This document shows positions 35,515 through 44,854 of a DNA stretch of 64,000 nt, one piece after another. The stretch is from an uncultured Verrucomicrobia subdivision 3 bacterium (GTDB lineage: Bacteria > Verrucomicrobiota > Verrucomicrobiia > Limisphaerales > UBA11358): assembly GCA_903850425.1 (NCBI GenBank), contig CAINLR010000004.1, forward strand, positions 1 through 64,000, in the 5' to 3' direction. Made by a program: the position numbers and the translations under genes. The notes beneath the pieces were generated by a model, which saw only the letters and a list, made by a program, of their open reading frames with translations, was not told the DNA's origin and did no database searches. How positions within the stretch are numbered: the stretch's first letter is position 1; every line of letters begins with the position of its first letter.

Positions 35515-36891
35515 TCAGGAGGCCACGCCAAAGTGCCGCCCGCCGAATTGATTTTTGCGCGGACGATAGGTCTTGCTGCTGTGCGTCAGCAGCCAGGTGC
35601 TCGCCAGAAAGGCGGTCAGGATCAGTCCGGCGGAGATGACGACGTGCGTGAGCAAATCAAATTGCAGATGTTGTTTCAGCAGCAGCGCGCTCACCGGTCC
35701 GCCGATGACCATCGCCATGACGAGCGCGCCGGCAAACAAATCAAAGCCGCGCCAGACCACGATCGGCACCACCGATATCGCCAAGGACATTTGCAGGAGG
35801 CTGCCGTGCCGCCACAGTTCCACCGGATTGTAGCTCAGGTTGCTGAACAGGAACGCGAACACCAGCGTGGCGAAGACCGTCACCACCAGCATGGCGGCAA
35901 CCGGCGCGAAGATCAAAGTGCCGGCCACGCTCGTAGCGGGCACCGGCAGCGTCCGCAGAAAGCGAATGTGCAGCGAAGCTTTCATCGTCTGCCAGAGGAT
36001 CAGCCAGAACAGCATTTGCGTGAGAAAGATCAACACTTGCAAATCAGCCTGAATCGCCATGCTGGAAAAAGTATTGGTCAGCCATTGCGTCACCCGGAAC
36101 GCCCCACCTCCGATCAGCAGCATGGTCAGCCCCATCAAGACCATGCGGACAAAAATGGTTTTGAAGAGAAACCACATGCCGCCGCGTCCTTCCATGCTGC
36201 GGTCGGCCAGTTTGTTCGACCGCATCCAACGCGGCATGGACTGGTCGGAACGCGGCCGCAGTGGCGGTGATTCCAGCCGCTCACGCGCGAACGCTTCCGC
36301 GCCGAACCAACTGGCAATGGTCAGGGCACTGCCGGCCGCGACGAAACACTTCCAAGCCAGCGTGTGCGGCGGAAAAATCCGGTAAAAATAAATCATGCTG
36401 AAAGTGGTGGCCATGAACAGCAGGCTGAAAAGGAATCCCAGCAATTGCGACCGCCCGTTTTTGAAGCTGCCCAGGCTGGGTATCCGGCTGAAAAAATAGA
36501 ACTGCGGCCCAAACAGCAGCGTGTTGCCCACCAAAAAATTCCTCGCAGCTTCCAATGACAACGGCTGTTTGCCGTAGTAACGTGAGGCCACCAGAACTAA
36601 CCCGACGATCAGCGTCATCAGCAGCCCCGGCACGCCGACCGAAGCCCACCACCAAGCCCGGCCAATCTGCCGGTTGGAGACGGGCATGGACCTCAGCACC
36701 CGCCGCAGGTCTGTGCGCATCAAGTCCTGCGACAATTGGACCACGCCCAGATACATGGCCAGTGGAAAGCACGCGTTGGACAAATCCGGTTTCAGCGGAC
36801 TCCCGAAGCCTACAATCCAGGTGCAGGCGATGGTGCTCAACACCCAGAGCCACCACCAGCGGCGGATGTGATCCAACACGATGGTTTTCAT
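35515..36891 (-). CDS. ABC transporter permease-like membrane protein
   Basis: This 458-residue protein has ten or more hydrophobic segments (for example about 15-35, 85-105, 150-170, 240-265, 330-355 and 420-440) separated by short loops. There is no ATPase motif. Its start overlaps the stop of the ATP-binding gene by 4 bases, and the pair follows a GntR-type regulator. This is the layout of YtrABC-like exporters of Gram-positive and Verrucomicrobial genomes. Substrate is unknown. The stop lies 1 base after the end of recJ on the other strand, so the two genes converge. Confidence 0.78.
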   Translation of the reverse strand: MKTIVLDHIRRWWWLWVLSTIACTWIVGFGSPLKPDLSNACFPLAMYLGVVQLSQDLMRTDLRRVLRSMPVSNRQIGRAWWWASVGVPGLLMTLIVGLVLVASRYYGKQPLSLEAARNFLVGNTLLFGPQFYFFSRIPSLGSFKNGRSQLLGFLFSLLFMATTFSMIYFYRIFPPHTLAWKCFVAAGSALTIASWFGAEAFARERLESPPLRPRSDQSMPRWMRSNKLADRSMEGRGGMWFLFKTIFVRMVLMGLTMLLIGGGAFRVTQWLTNTFSSMAIQADLQVLIFLTQMLFWLILWQTMKASLHIRFLRTLPVPATSVAGTLIFAPVAAMLVVTVFATLVFAFLFSNLSYNPVELWRHGSLLQMSLAISVVPIVVWRGFDLFAGALVMAMVIGGPVSALLLKQHLQFDLLTHVVISAGLILTAFLASTWLLTHSSKTYRPRKNQFGGRHFGVAS

Positions 36892-37772
36892 ACCGCCTCC
36901 TTTTCCCGGGCCAGAGCCACGAACAAATCCTCCAGCGTCATGCGGGTGAGCGAGAGATTTTGCGCCCCGCTTTTTTGCAGCCAGTCGGCCACGCCGCGTT
37001 CCTGATCCAGCACGGCCTGCCAGCGATTTTCATTTCGTTTCACGACGATAAAGCCGTCGCGGTTGGCAAATTCGGCGTTGTTCTCCGTGAAAAATTCCGC
37101 CAGCCGAAAACGATCCACCACTTCATCCATACGGCCTTCGAGCAGCAATTGCCCGTGGCGAATCATGCCCACGTGATCGGCAAAGCGCTCAATGTCCGTG
37201 AGGTTGTGGGAAGAAATCAACACCGTGCGCTCGCCATCCTCGACAATCCGCAGCAGTTCGGCAAAGAGCTGCTGTTTGGAAACCGCGTCGAGTCCGGTGG
37301 TGGGTTCGTCGAGCAACAGCAATTCGGGCCGATGCGCCAGCGCGAGCAGCACGCTCAATTTGGTTCGCGCGCCAAAAGACAGCCACGCAATGCGCGCGCC
37401 GGCATCCAAGTCAAACGACTTCATCAGGTCCTTACAGTAAGCGTCATCCCAGGTTGGATAAAATCCGCGCACGAAACGAATCGCGCGACCGACGCTGCCC
37501 CAGACGTCAAAGTTTAATTCCGGACTGACATAGCTGGTGCGCCGCTTGAGGGCCACGGCGTCGCGCTGGTGATCGAAACCGAGCACGCGGATTTCGCCTT
37601 CCTCGTTCCGCCCCATGCCATAGATCAAATCGAGAATGGTGGTTTTTCCCGCGCCATTGGGTCCGATCAGACCGTAGATGGCCCCGCGCGGCACGGTCAG
37701 GTCCAGCGCGCCGAGCCGGAAGGGGAAGTAAGTTTTCACCAGCCCGCGGATTTCAATGGCGTTGTCGTTCAT
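36888..37772 (-). CDS. ABC transporter ATP-binding protein
   Basis: This 294-residue ATPase has Walker A GPNGAGKTT (37-45), a Q-loop region around TSYVSPELNF, a signature motif in the variant form LSFGARTK, and Walker B LLLLDEPTTGLD with the H-loop in LISSHNL. The last about 70 residues form the extra C-terminal domain seen in export-type ATPases. It powers the permease encoded next (4-base overlap). Its start codon lies 1 base after the stop of the GntR gene, so translation is coupled to the regulator. Confidence 0.93.
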   Translation of the reverse strand: MNDNAIEIRGLVKTYFPFRLGALDLTVPRGAIYGLIGPNGAGKTTILDLIYGMGRNEEGEIRVLGFDHQRDAVALKRRTSYVSPELNFDVWGSVGRAIRFVRGFYPTWDDAYCKDLMKSFDLDAGARIAWLSFGARTKLSVLLALAHRPELLLLDEPTTGLDAVSKQQLFAELLRIVEDGERTVLISSHNLTDIERFADHVGMIRHGQLLLEGRMDEVVDRFRLAEFFTENNAEFANRDGFIVVKRNENRWQAVLDQERGVADWLQKSGAQNLSLTRMTLEDLFVALAREKEAV

Positions 37773-37773
37773 A

Positions 37774-38172
37774 TCATTTTCCTTTGATGATGTTAGTGGC
37801 GAGTTCGAGAATTTCCGCCGGTTTCAGTCCGGCTTCCGCCGCTTCGCGCGCGGCTTCACGAAATAATTCCTCCGCAACACTCAATTTGGCTTCGCGACTG
37901 CGATCGTGGCCTTGTGCGGCGACGAACGTGCCGAGACCCTGCCGGCGAAAGATAATGCCTTCGCGCTCCAGTTCCTCGTAGGCGCGTTTGACGGTGATCA
38001 GGCTCACGAGCAAATCCTCCGCCAGCATGCGAAACGACGGCAACGCCGCGCCGGGCTTGAGCCGGCCCTCGCTGACCTCCCGTTTGACGCGGTCCACAAT
38101 CTGCTGATAGAGCGCGCCAGCGGCCGCCGGGGAAATCGGGCCGAGCAAAAAGGGTTTGCGGTCGTTGGTCAT
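37774..38172 (-). CDS. GntR-family transcriptional regulator (YtrA-like)
   Basis: This is a 132-residue protein starting at MTNDRK; a TTG two codons earlier is less likely. An N-terminal winged helix-turn-helix (LYQQIVDRVKREVSEGRLKPGAALPSFRMLAEDLLVSLITVKRAYEELEREG, residues about 20-70, shown in part) is followed by a short helical dimerisation tail, the YtrA subfamily plan. Such proteins repress their own ABC-transporter operon, which follows directly. Its promoter region contains an imperfect palindrome overlapping the -10 element, matching autoregulation. Confidence 0.9.
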   Translation of the reverse strand: MTNDRKPFLLGPISPAAAGALYQQIVDRVKREVSEGRLKPGAALPSFRMLAEDLLVSLITVKRAYEELEREGIIFRRQGLGTFVAAQGHDRSREAKLSVAEELFREAAREAAEAGLKPAEILELATNIIKGK

Positions 38173-38183
38173 GGGCAACGACT

Positions 38184-38215
38184 ACTGGTTATACACAATA
38201 GATACAGTAAGTCAA
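38184..38215 (-). promoter_or_regulatory. Promoter and likely operator of the GntR-ABC operon
   Basis: Read leftward: TTGACT (38215-38210), a 16-base spacer, then TATAAC (38193-38188), 15 bases before the ATG at 38172. The stretch 38184-38208 is an imperfect palindrome (ACTG...CAGT ends, about 6 of 9 positions per arm) covering the -10 and spacer, as expected for a self-repressing GntR protein. The very short leader leaves little room for a ribosome-binding site. Confidence 0.6.
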
Positions 38216-38263
38216 GCGCGGATTTTACAATGGCCGCGTCGGCGGCATTCGCCGGCTGTCCCA

Positions 38264-38290
38264 GTAGCGCAGATTTCCGATCTGCGCTAC
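38264..38290. repeat. Perfect 11-bp inverted repeat
   Basis: GTAGCGCAGAT (38264-38274) and ATCTGCGCTAC (38280-38290) face each other across 5 bases between the divergent GntR and DUF853 genes. It resembles a small dispersed palindrome; no U-tract follows it. Confidence 0.6.
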
Positions 38291-38376
38291 CCGGGCAGGC
38301 TACGCCGGTCGCGTCATTGGAGGTTTCCGCCTTAATTGCCTTGAGCGCGCTGGACCTCGCGGTCTAATCTTTTCGC

Positions 38377-39888
38377 ATGTCCGCCAGCCCCATTCTCATT
38401 GCTAAAAATGCGACCGATATTTATTTGCTGCCGCAGATGGCCAACCGCCACGGCCTGATTGCCGGCGCGACGGGCACGGGCAAAACCATCACCCTGCAAG
38501 TGCTCGCGGAAAATTTCAGCGCGCAGGGCGTGCCGGTTTTCATGGCGGATGTGAAAGGCGATCTCGCCGGTCTCAGCCAGCCGGGCGGTCAGTCGCCGAA
38601 AGTTCAGGAGCGCGTGCGGCAGTTGCCGCTGGCTGACTTCGCGCCCGCCGGTTGCCCGGTGACGTTCTGGGATGTGTTCGGCGCGAGCGGCCATCCGGTG
38701 CGCGCCACAATTTCTGACATGGGGCCGCAGCTTTTGGCACGCCTGCTCCAGCTCAACGAAACCCAGGCGGGCGTGTTGAATCTGGTCTTCCGCATCGCCG
38801 ACACCAACGGACTGCTGCTACTGGACGAAAAAGATTTGCGCGCCATGCTGCAATTCGTCGGCGAAAACGCCGGGCAGTTCACCACGGAATACGGCAACAT
38901 TTCCCCCGCCAGCATTGGTGCGATCCAGCGCAACCTGCTCGCGCTCGAAGCGCAGGGCGCGGAAAAATTCTTTGCCGAACCCGCGCTGAACTTGGACGAT
39001 TTGATTCAGACCGATGCCGATGGCAAGGGCTTCATCAACATTCTCTCGGCGGACAAGCTCATGCAGTCGCCGAAGATTTACGCGACGTTCCTGCTGTGGC
39101 TGCTGTCGGAATTATTCGAGCGTCTGCCGGAAGTTGGCGATGTGCCGCAGCCCAAGCTCGTATTTTTCTTCGATGAAGCGCATTTGCTGTTCAACGACAT
39201 CCCGCCCGCGTTGCTGGAAAAAATCGAGCAGGTCGTGCGCCTCGTGCGCTCCAAAGGCGTCGGCGTTTATTTCGTGAGCCAGAACCCGCGCGACATTCCC
39301 GACAACATTCTCGGCCAGCTCGGCAACCGCGTGCAACATGCGTTGCGCGCTTTCACGCCGGCGGATCAGAAGGCCGTGAAGTCCGCTGCGGACACCTTTC
39401 GCGCCAATCCGAAACTCAACACCGAGGCCGTGTTGACGGAACTGGCCGTGGGCGAGGCTTTGGTTTCACTGCTGGATGGCAACGGACAGCCGGGCATTGT
39501 GCAGCGGGCGTGGATTGTTCCGCCGCGCAGCCAGATCGGGCCAATTACGACGGCGCAACGCCAGCAGATTTTGCAAAATTCCCTCGTGGCGGGCGTCTAT
39601 GAAAAAGTGGTGGATCGCGAATCCGCCTACGAAAAACTGAAAGCCGCGCATGGCCCGTCCACCCCAACGATGGCGACAGCTCCCTCGGGTTCGCCGATCG
39701 CGAGCGCCCCGGCGGTGGCAGCTTCGGGTGGCGGAATCTTTGGTTCATTGTTTCAAAAAACCAGTGCGCGCGGCGACAGCATTGCGGCCACCATGGCCAA
39801 GAGCGTGGCGCGTTCCATGAGCAGCACGGTCGGTCGCGAAATCGTGCGCGGTCTGCTCGGCTCGCTGTTTGGCGGCCGCAAACGGTAA
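38377..39888 (+). CDS. HerA-like NTPase (DUF853 family)
   Basis: This 503-residue cytoplasmic NTPase has Walker A GATGTGKT (30-37), then [18 protein letters not shown], and a Walker B-like [12 protein letters not shown] segment (about 262-273) followed by [18 protein letters not shown]. The fold is that of HerA/FtsK-type DNA-pumping ATPases, and the best match in organisation is YjgR (DUF853). The biological role of this subfamily is not settled. It is transcribed alone and divergently from the GntR operon. A palindromic repeat begins directly after its stop. Confidence 0.9.
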   Translation: MSASPILIAKNATDIYLLPQMANRHGLIAGATGTGKTITLQVLAENFSAQGVPVFMADVKGDLAGLSQPGGQSPKVQERVRQLPLADFAPAGCPVTFWDVFGASGHPVRATISDMGPQLLARLLQLNETQAGVLNLVFRIADTNGLLLLDEKDLRAMLQFVGENAGQFTTEYGNISPASIGAIQRNLLALEAQGAEKFFAEPALNLDDLIQTDADGKGFINILSADKLMQSPKIYATFLLWLLSELFERLPEVGDVPQPKLVFFFDEAHLLFNDIPPALLEKIEQVVRLVRSKGVGVYFVSQNPRDIPDNILGQLGNRVQHALRAFTPADQKAVKSAADTFRANPKLNTEAVLTELAVGEALVSLLDGNGQPGIVQRAWIVPPRSQIGPITTAQRQQILQNSLVAGVYEKVVDRESAYEKLKAAHGPSTPTMATAPSGSPIASAPAVAASGGGIFGSLFQKTSARGDSIAATMAKSVARSMSSTVGREIVRGLLGSLFGGRKR

Positions 39889-39968
39889 TGGCACGGGCGT
39901 CCCGCCTGTGGGTTGCCACCCAGCCTATTGCCCCGAACTAAAAACTCACAGGCGGGATGCGCGTGCCA
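39889..39968. repeat. Imperfect palindromic repeat (copy 2 of the 'GGCGTCCCGCC' family)
   Basis: Left arm 39889-39910 and right arm 39947-39968 are complementary at 20 of 22 positions around a 36-base centre. The arms are very similar to those at 33608-33686. It starts immediately after the DUF853 stop codon and may serve as its terminator. Confidence 0.75.
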
Positions 39969-40044
39969 CTATGAGGGGCCGCTCGCTTGCCCATATCAAA
40001 CTTTCAACTTTCAACCGGCAACCTGCAACCGTTAGATTAGCGCT

Positions 40045-40695
40045 GTGGCAATTTTGAGTTACATCCTGATCGCGCTCGGCGCGTATCTGCTCGGCTCGAT
40101 TCCGTTTGGCTATCTCGTCGCGAAGGCGAAGGGCATTGATATTCGCAACGTCGGGAGCGGCAATATCGGCGCGACGAACGCCATGCGCGTGCTCGGCAAG
40201 CCAGCGGGAATTATTGTGCTGCTAATGGATGCGTTGAAGGGGTATATCGCCGTTGCTTTTCTGGCAACATCGGGTTGCATATTGGCTTATCCAAAAATTG
40301 TCGAATCGGATTCGTTTTGTAACAACTTACATATCGTCGCGGGAATTTTTGCCGTGCTTGGGCACAATTATACCTGCTGGCTAAAGTTCAAAGGTGGCAA
40401 AGGGATCGCCACAACCGCCGGCGTTTACCTTGCACTTGCGCCGTGGCCTTTGCTAATTGCCTTGTTGATCTTTGTTTTGGCAGTGGTGCTTACACGATAT
40501 GTTTCGGTTGGTTCAATCGCGTCCGCTGTTGCATTGCCTGCTGCGGTTTGGATCTGGCCGCCGCAGAATTTGTTTCTCGGTGTTGTCACCACGGCGCTCG
40601 GCGCGCTGGCGATTTACAAACACAAATCCAACATCCAACGGCTTATGGCAGGAACTGAAAACCGGCTCGGCAAAAAATTGGAGGCGACGAAATGA
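40045..40695 (+). CDS. plsY: Glycerol-3-phosphate acyltransferase PlsY
   Basis: This is a 216-residue membrane protein, start GTG. It carries the PlsY motifs GSIPFGYLVAK, the serine-rich loop NVGSGNIGATNAMRVLGK (about 33-50), then GHNYTCWLKFKGGKGIATTAG (about 110-130) and a final helix. It transfers an acyl group from acyl-phosphate to glycerol-3-phosphate, the first step of phospholipid synthesis. The gene overlaps gpsA by 4 bases. gpsA supplies glycerol-3-phosphate, so the pair makes metabolic sense. Confidence 0.95.
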   Translation: MAILSYILIALGAYLLGSIPFGYLVAKAKGIDIRNVGSGNIGATNAMRVLGKPAGIIVLLMDALKGYIAVAFLATSGCILAYPKIVESDSFCNNLHIVAGIFAVLGHNYTCWLKFKGGKGIATTAGVYLALAPWPLLIALLIFVLAVVLTRYVSVGSIASAVALPAAVWIWPPQNLFLGVVTTALGALAIYKHKSNIQRLMAGTENRLGKKLEATK

Positions 40696-41669
40696 GAATC
40701 TGTGTATTAGGCGCGGGCGCATGGGGCGCGGCACTGGCAAAAGTTTTGCAGGAAAATGGCAACGCCGTGACGCTCTGGGACATCAACACCTCGTTGCTCG
40801 ACGAGTTGAAGTCGGGGCACAGCGAAAAACTACTGCCGGGCGTCGCGCTGCCGACGGATTGGAAAACGGAACCGGATTTTGCGAAGGCCGTGGGCGGTCG
40901 GGAAGTGCTGGTGCTGGCCATCCCCTCGCAATTTTTTCGCGAAGTGGCGATGAAGCTCAAGGGTCATCCGGGCATTTTTCTCAGCGTGACCAAAGGCATC
41001 GAATTTGAAACGGGCGAGACGATGAGCCGTATTTTGCGCGAACAGGCTCCGCCCGACCGCGTGGCGGCGTTGTCCGGTCCCAGCTTTGCGCGCGAAGTGG
41101 CGCTGGGCATTCCGACGACCGTCGTGTGCGCCTGCGAGAGCGTCGGCACGGCGAAAACGGTGCAGGGAATTTTTCACCGGCCGGAATTTAGGATCTACCG
41201 CAGCACGGATATTCTCGGGGTGGAATATGGCGGCGCGCTGAAGAATGTTATCGCCGTGGCCGCCGGCGTGAGCGATGGGCTGGGCTATGGCGACAACACC
41301 AAGGCCGGCCTGGTGACGCGGGCGCTGTCGGAAATGCGCCGGCTCGGCGTCGCGTGTGGCGCGCAGCCGGAGACGTTCGCCGGCTTGAGCGGCCTGGGCG
41401 ATCTGATGTTGACATGTCTTTCGAAGCAGAGCCGTAACCGTGATTTGGGCGAGCGGCTCGGTCGCGGTGAGACCATCGAGGCAATCCAGGCATCGCATCC
41501 GAAGCTGGCGGAAGGGTATCCCACGGCGCGTTCCGCACATCGGCTGGCGAAAGAAAAAAATGTCGCGACGCCAATTATTGACGAAGTTTACGCGATGCTT
41601 TACGCGGCGAAGAATCCGAAGCTGGCCGTGCGCGATTTGATTTCGCGGGCATTCAAAGCCGAAGACTGA
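40692..41669 (+). CDS. gpsA: Glycerol-3-phosphate dehydrogenase [NAD(P)+]
   Basis: This 325-residue enzyme has an N-terminal Rossmann motif CVLGAGAWGAALA (residues 4-16), the substrate region ALSGPSFAREVALG and LGVEYGGALKNVIAVAAG with the catalytic lysine, and GLGDLMLTCLSKQSRNRDLG. It reduces dihydroxyacetone phosphate to sn-glycerol-3-phosphate in the cytoplasm. Translationally coupled to plsY. Length and motifs are normal for the family. Confidence 0.96.
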   Translation: MRICVLGAGAWGAALAKVLQENGNAVTLWDINTSLLDELKSGHSEKLLPGVALPTDWKTEPDFAKAVGGREVLVLAIPSQFFREVAMKLKGHPGIFLSVTKGIEFETGETMSRILREQAPPDRVAALSGPSFAREVALGIPTTVVCACESVGTAKTVQGIFHRPEFRIYRSTDILGVEYGGALKNVIAVAAGVSDGLGYGDNTKAGLVTRALSEMRRLGVACGAQPETFAGLSGLGDLMLTCLSKQSRNRDLGERLGRGETIEAIQASHPKLAEGYPTARSAHRLAKEKNVATPIIDEVYAMLYAAKNPKLAVRDLISRAFKAED

Positions 41670-42108
41670 TGGCCCTGCGCAATTCGGCGTCCGGCAGGCC
41701 TTGGTAGCCTTGGTTGCGCTGCGGCCAAACATTCGGCGAAGTGGGATAGGCAGCTTGCCGATCCAGTTCCAGACCAGGACATCCGGCATGAACTCGACCG
41801 GCAAGATGCTGTCCCACTACTGTAACCGGGACCGCTCTACGGCAGAGGGAGTCGCATCACGGCCTCAATCACCGACCAGGGCAATATCCTCATTTCCGGC
41901 CGAATGGCCGATCAAAAGCGCCTCCAGGCTGGGTGTTTAACGCCGCCGCTTATCTCCACGCCCGATAGTGATTCGTAAGCCTTTTTAATCATTTATAACA
42001 GTAATGTAAATAGCCTCTGAATGAGTTTGATTCTTATCCAATACCCGCTATTTATCTGGGCGTAAATCACCCGTAGGAAACATTAAGCACGCGGCAACAC
42101 GCTATTTT
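41670..42108. other. Spacer upstream of the acyl-CoA dehydrogenase
   Basis: No gene is supported here. A short rightward open stretch (about 41835-41960) reads SRITASITDQGNILISGRMA and looks like a scrap of a former coding sequence. The last 130 bases (from 41975) are AT-rich, unlike the surrounding DNA, and probably hold the promoter of the dehydrogenase operon. Confidence 0.5.
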
Positions 42109-44346
42109 ATGGAAATCACTACTGAAACCAAATCAGCATCCGGTTTGACCACTCTCCCATCCGACGGCTTGCGCCAGATCATGTGGCGCTTTGCCGACCG
42201 TTATGAATTGCACATGCTCGTGCAGTCGGCGCGCGCCGTGGCGCGCGGGCCGGTCGCGCGGCTCGTGGCCGCCGGCGGACGCAATTCGCACGAATGGACC
42301 GCGGAGAAGCACAGCCTGCTTCAGCACTATGATGACAGCGGCATCACCGCGGCGTCGCTGGAGCCCGAACAAGGTGGTTACATTGCCGGGCCAAAGAATC
42401 TGGCGCTGGCCCTCATGGCGTTTGAACTCGCGTGGGTGGATGCCGGGGCTGCGACCGGCAGTCTGGCGAGCAATCTCGGCCTCGCGCCGATTCACGAACG
42501 CGGCACGCCGGAGCAGCGCGAGAAATACGTCGGCAACGCGGCGCCGCTCAAGCCTGGCGAAACCCGCACGCAGGTGCGCGCCGCCTTCGCGTTGACGGAG
42601 CCGATTCCGTTTGTCGGGGTCGAGACCGGAATGCTCGCGGGCAAAGTGCGCGTGGCGGAATGGAAGGAAGGCGCAGCGCCGTGGTTGCAGGTGGAAAAGC
42701 GCGGTCGTTTCATCACCAACATGGGCTTTGCCAACGTCGTCACGGCGGCGGTGAGTTCGGATGATCCCCGGATCAAGGGCAGTTGCATGGTCATCATGGA
42801 GGAAGGCGATCCGGGCATCTGGGATCGCGGCACCCCGACGAAGAAACTCGTCCACCAACTTTCCTCGACGAACGATCCGGTGTTCAACCTGAAAGTTCCC
42901 GCCAGCCGTATCGTCGGCGGCTACACCGTCAAGGACGGTGTCATCATCCCGAATTTTTCGCATGGCGACGTGATCGAAGCGGTCTTCCGCCGCACGCGCG
43001 TGACGGTGGGTTTGATGACTTCGGCGAAACTGCTTTCCGCCGTCGAGCCGGTGATTCTGTATCAGCGCCGCCGGTTTCGCGGTGGCGAAGGCGTGCCCGG
43101 TTCGCCGCGTTACGAACTCGGCATCCAACAAAAGGAAGATGCGCTGCACCGCCTCGTTGACATTTGGGCGACCGGCGAAGCCAGCGCGTCACTGGGCTTC
43201 CACGCCGCCCGGTTGTTTGATGAACTGGATCCGCTGGAAAAAGTGAAAGACCAGTGGCTGGCTGAAAAAAATCTGACCGGCCGCGCCGCGCTCAAGGAAA
43301 TGGCGAAGAAAAATGCCGAGGCGATGGAGTTGGTGGCGATCAATGCTCTGCCCGTCGGCGAACGGGATTTGAAACGCGCTGATAAATTGGAAGCCGATCC
43401 GCTGGTGCGATTTGCCGTGCTCGACTCGCAGGCCAATGTTTTCTGTCCCGCGTGCAAACTGTGGAACACCGGCTACGGCGCGAACATGATGCGCGAGGCT
43501 GTCAGCCTGATGGGCGGCTATGGCGTCACCGAGGATTGCCCCGGATTCCTCGGCCAGAAATGGATGGACGCGCAGCTCGAAGCCACTTACGAAGGCCCGG
43601 AAGCCGTGCAGCGATTACAGTTGTCGCTCACGATGACGAACGAGCTGTTCCTCGCGCAGTTCAAGCAGTGGATCGCTGAGTTGCGGCAGCTCGCGGGCAA
43701 ACGTCCCGGCACCGGTGCCTGCACGCTCGCCAGTGCGATGCAGCTCTGGTCCTGGACGCTCCATCATGCCCAGACGGCCGTGGATGCCGACGGCACGAAG
43801 CTGTTCCATAAATCGCGCCAGGGCGTGACCTTTCCATTGACGGATGCGCTGTGCTGGCTGCTCGCCGCGCGGCAGTTCATCCTCGACGTGGCGGAACTGG
43901 AAACCAAAGGCGCGGAAAATCCCTCGCTCGCCGACGGCCTCGACGGCACCGTGAACTTCTTCACCGACCTCTGCCATGTGCAATGCGCCCGCGCCGCCGG
44001 CGAGGTCAGCCGCGTTTGCACCGAACTGGTTTACGGTTACCAGCGGCATCCTGCCTGGGACGAGGCAAGCTGCCACGCCTGTTATTGCGCGGCGGAATTG
44101 GAATCGCTCGAAGGCATCATCCCCGGCATGGAAGACTCCGCCCGCGCCTACTCCGACGTGGCGGAAACCGGCGAGGAACATCCGTGCAAAGCCGGCCCGT
44201 GCGTGAAGTTTTACGGGCTGGAAGGCTTTGTCCGCCTGCGCGCCAAACTGGACGGCTGCCTCACCGGCAGCCGCCTCGCCAAAGATCGCGCCGCTGAATC
44301 GCTGACGAAGGTAATGACGCGTGAGGCGCTGGATTATCCGGTTTGA
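42109..44346 (+). CDS. Acyl-CoA dehydrogenase (large, about 745 residues)
   Basis: The 745-residue protein has an N-terminal dehydrogenase region with FAD- and substrate-binding segments (AAFALTEPIPFVG, RFITNMGFANVVTAA, HQLSSTNDPVFNLKVPASRIVGG), a helical middle domain with LLSAVEPVILYQRRRF, and a catalytic-type EATYEGPEAVQRLQL stretch with the glutamate in YEG. It then continues for about 220 residues beyond usual acyl-CoA dehydrogenases, with many cysteines (ASCHACYCAAE; HPCKAGPCVKF). It should oxidise an acyl-CoA and pass electrons to the electron-transfer flavoprotein encoded downstream. The long cysteine-containing tail is unusual, and the chain-length preference is unknown. Confidence 0.9.
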   Translation: MEITTETKSASGLTTLPSDGLRQIMWRFADRYELHMLVQSARAVARGPVARLVAAGGRNSHEWTAEKHSLLQHYDDSGITAASLEPEQGGYIAGPKNLALALMAFELAWVDAGAATGSLASNLGLAPIHERGTPEQREKYVGNAAPLKPGETRTQVRAAFALTEPIPFVGVETGMLAGKVRVAEWKEGAAPWLQVEKRGRFITNMGFANVVTAAVSSDDPRIKGSCMVIMEEGDPGIWDRGTPTKKLVHQLSSTNDPVFNLKVPASRIVGGYTVKDGVIIPNFSHGDVIEAVFRRTRVTVGLMTSAKLLSAVEPVILYQRRRFRGGEGVPGSPRYELGIQQKEDALHRLVDIWATGEASASLGFHAARLFDELDPLEKVKDQWLAEKNLTGRAALKEMAKKNAEAMELVAINALPVGERDLKRADKLEADPLVRFAVLDSQANVFCPACKLWNTGYGANMMREAVSLMGGYGVTEDCPGFLGQKWMDAQLEATYEGPEAVQRLQLSLTMTNELFLAQFKQWIAELRQLAGKRPGTGACTLASAMQLWSWTLHHAQTAVDADGTKLFHKSRQGVTFPLTDALCWLLAARQFILDVAELETKGAENPSLADGLDGTVNFFTDLCHVQCARAAGEVSRVCTELVYGYQRHPAWDEASCHACYCAAELESLEGIIPGMEDSARAYSDVAETGEEHPCKAGPCVKFYGLEGFVRLRAKLDGCLTGSRLAKDRAAESLTKVMTREALDYPV

Positions 44347-44854
44347 GCCTCACGCCAAGACGCTAAGGCGCAAAGAAATTTCAAACCTTTGCGTCTTGGC
44401 GGCTTTGCGTGAGAAAAATATGAGCAAGTTTTCCGAAAACGAAATTGCCCGCGAAATCGTGGATGCGGCTTTCCACCTTCACAAGGCACTTGGCCCGGGT
44501 TTGCTTGAAACAGTTTATGAAGTCATTCTCGCGCGCGAGCTGGAAAAACGTGGTTTGAGTGTCGTCCGGCAACAGCCGGTGCCGATTGTTTTTGGCGACC
44601 TGAAATTCGATGAAGGCTTTCGCGCCGATCTGATTGTCGAAAACAAAGTCATCGTTGAACTGAAATCCGTCGAACAAATCGCGCCGGTCCATAAGAAGCA
44701 ACTGCTGACGCTTCTCCGCCTCGCTGACAAGCGGCTCGGTCTTTTAATTAATTTTGGTTCCGTCGTCATCAAGGACGGCATTTCACGAATCGTAAACGGC
44801 CTGGAAGAATGAAGTGAAAATCTTTGCGCCTTTGCGTCTTTGCGTGAGTCAAAT
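44347..44854. mobile_element. Repeat-bounded GxxExxY cassette inside the etf operon
   Basis: Before the GxxExxY gene (44347-44419) lie two inverted stretches built on the words CGCCAAGACGC, GGCGCAAAG and CTTTGCG. After it (44818-44854) a third arm repeats TTTGCGTCTTTGCGTGAG-like sequence. Both the cassette gene and the next gene start with the same context, GCGTGAG followed 6 bases later by ATG. This gives direct repeats at the two edges, as if the gene was inserted and copied the start-site context. No transposase is present. Confidence 0.6.
44420..44812 (+). CDS. GxxExxY-family protein
   Basis: This 130-residue protein has the name-giving motif GPGLLETVYE (residues about 22-31), then FRADLIVENKVIVELKSVEQIAPVHKKQL, with a D...ExK core like the PD-(D/E)xK nuclease fold. 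ATG 44420 is chosen; the longer frame reads through the repeats. Such proteins are widespread, occur singly between other operons' genes and have no agreed function; a nuclease-like role is proposed from fold only. Here it splits the acyl-CoA dehydrogenase from the ETF:quinone oxidoreductase gene and is bounded by repeats, consistent with a mobile cassette. Confidence 0.9.
   Translation: MSKFSENEIAREIVDAAFHLHKALGPGLLETVYEVILARELEKRGLSVVRQQPVPIVFGDLKFDEGFRADLIVENKVIVELKSVEQIAPVHKKQLLTLLRLADKRLGLLINFGSVVIKDGISRIVNGLEE

Noticed and set aside
41835-41960. Short coding-like scrap before the acyl-CoA dehydrogenase
   Set aside because: It reads plausibly for about 30 codons but begins after a stop and matches no family I recognise; too short to call.
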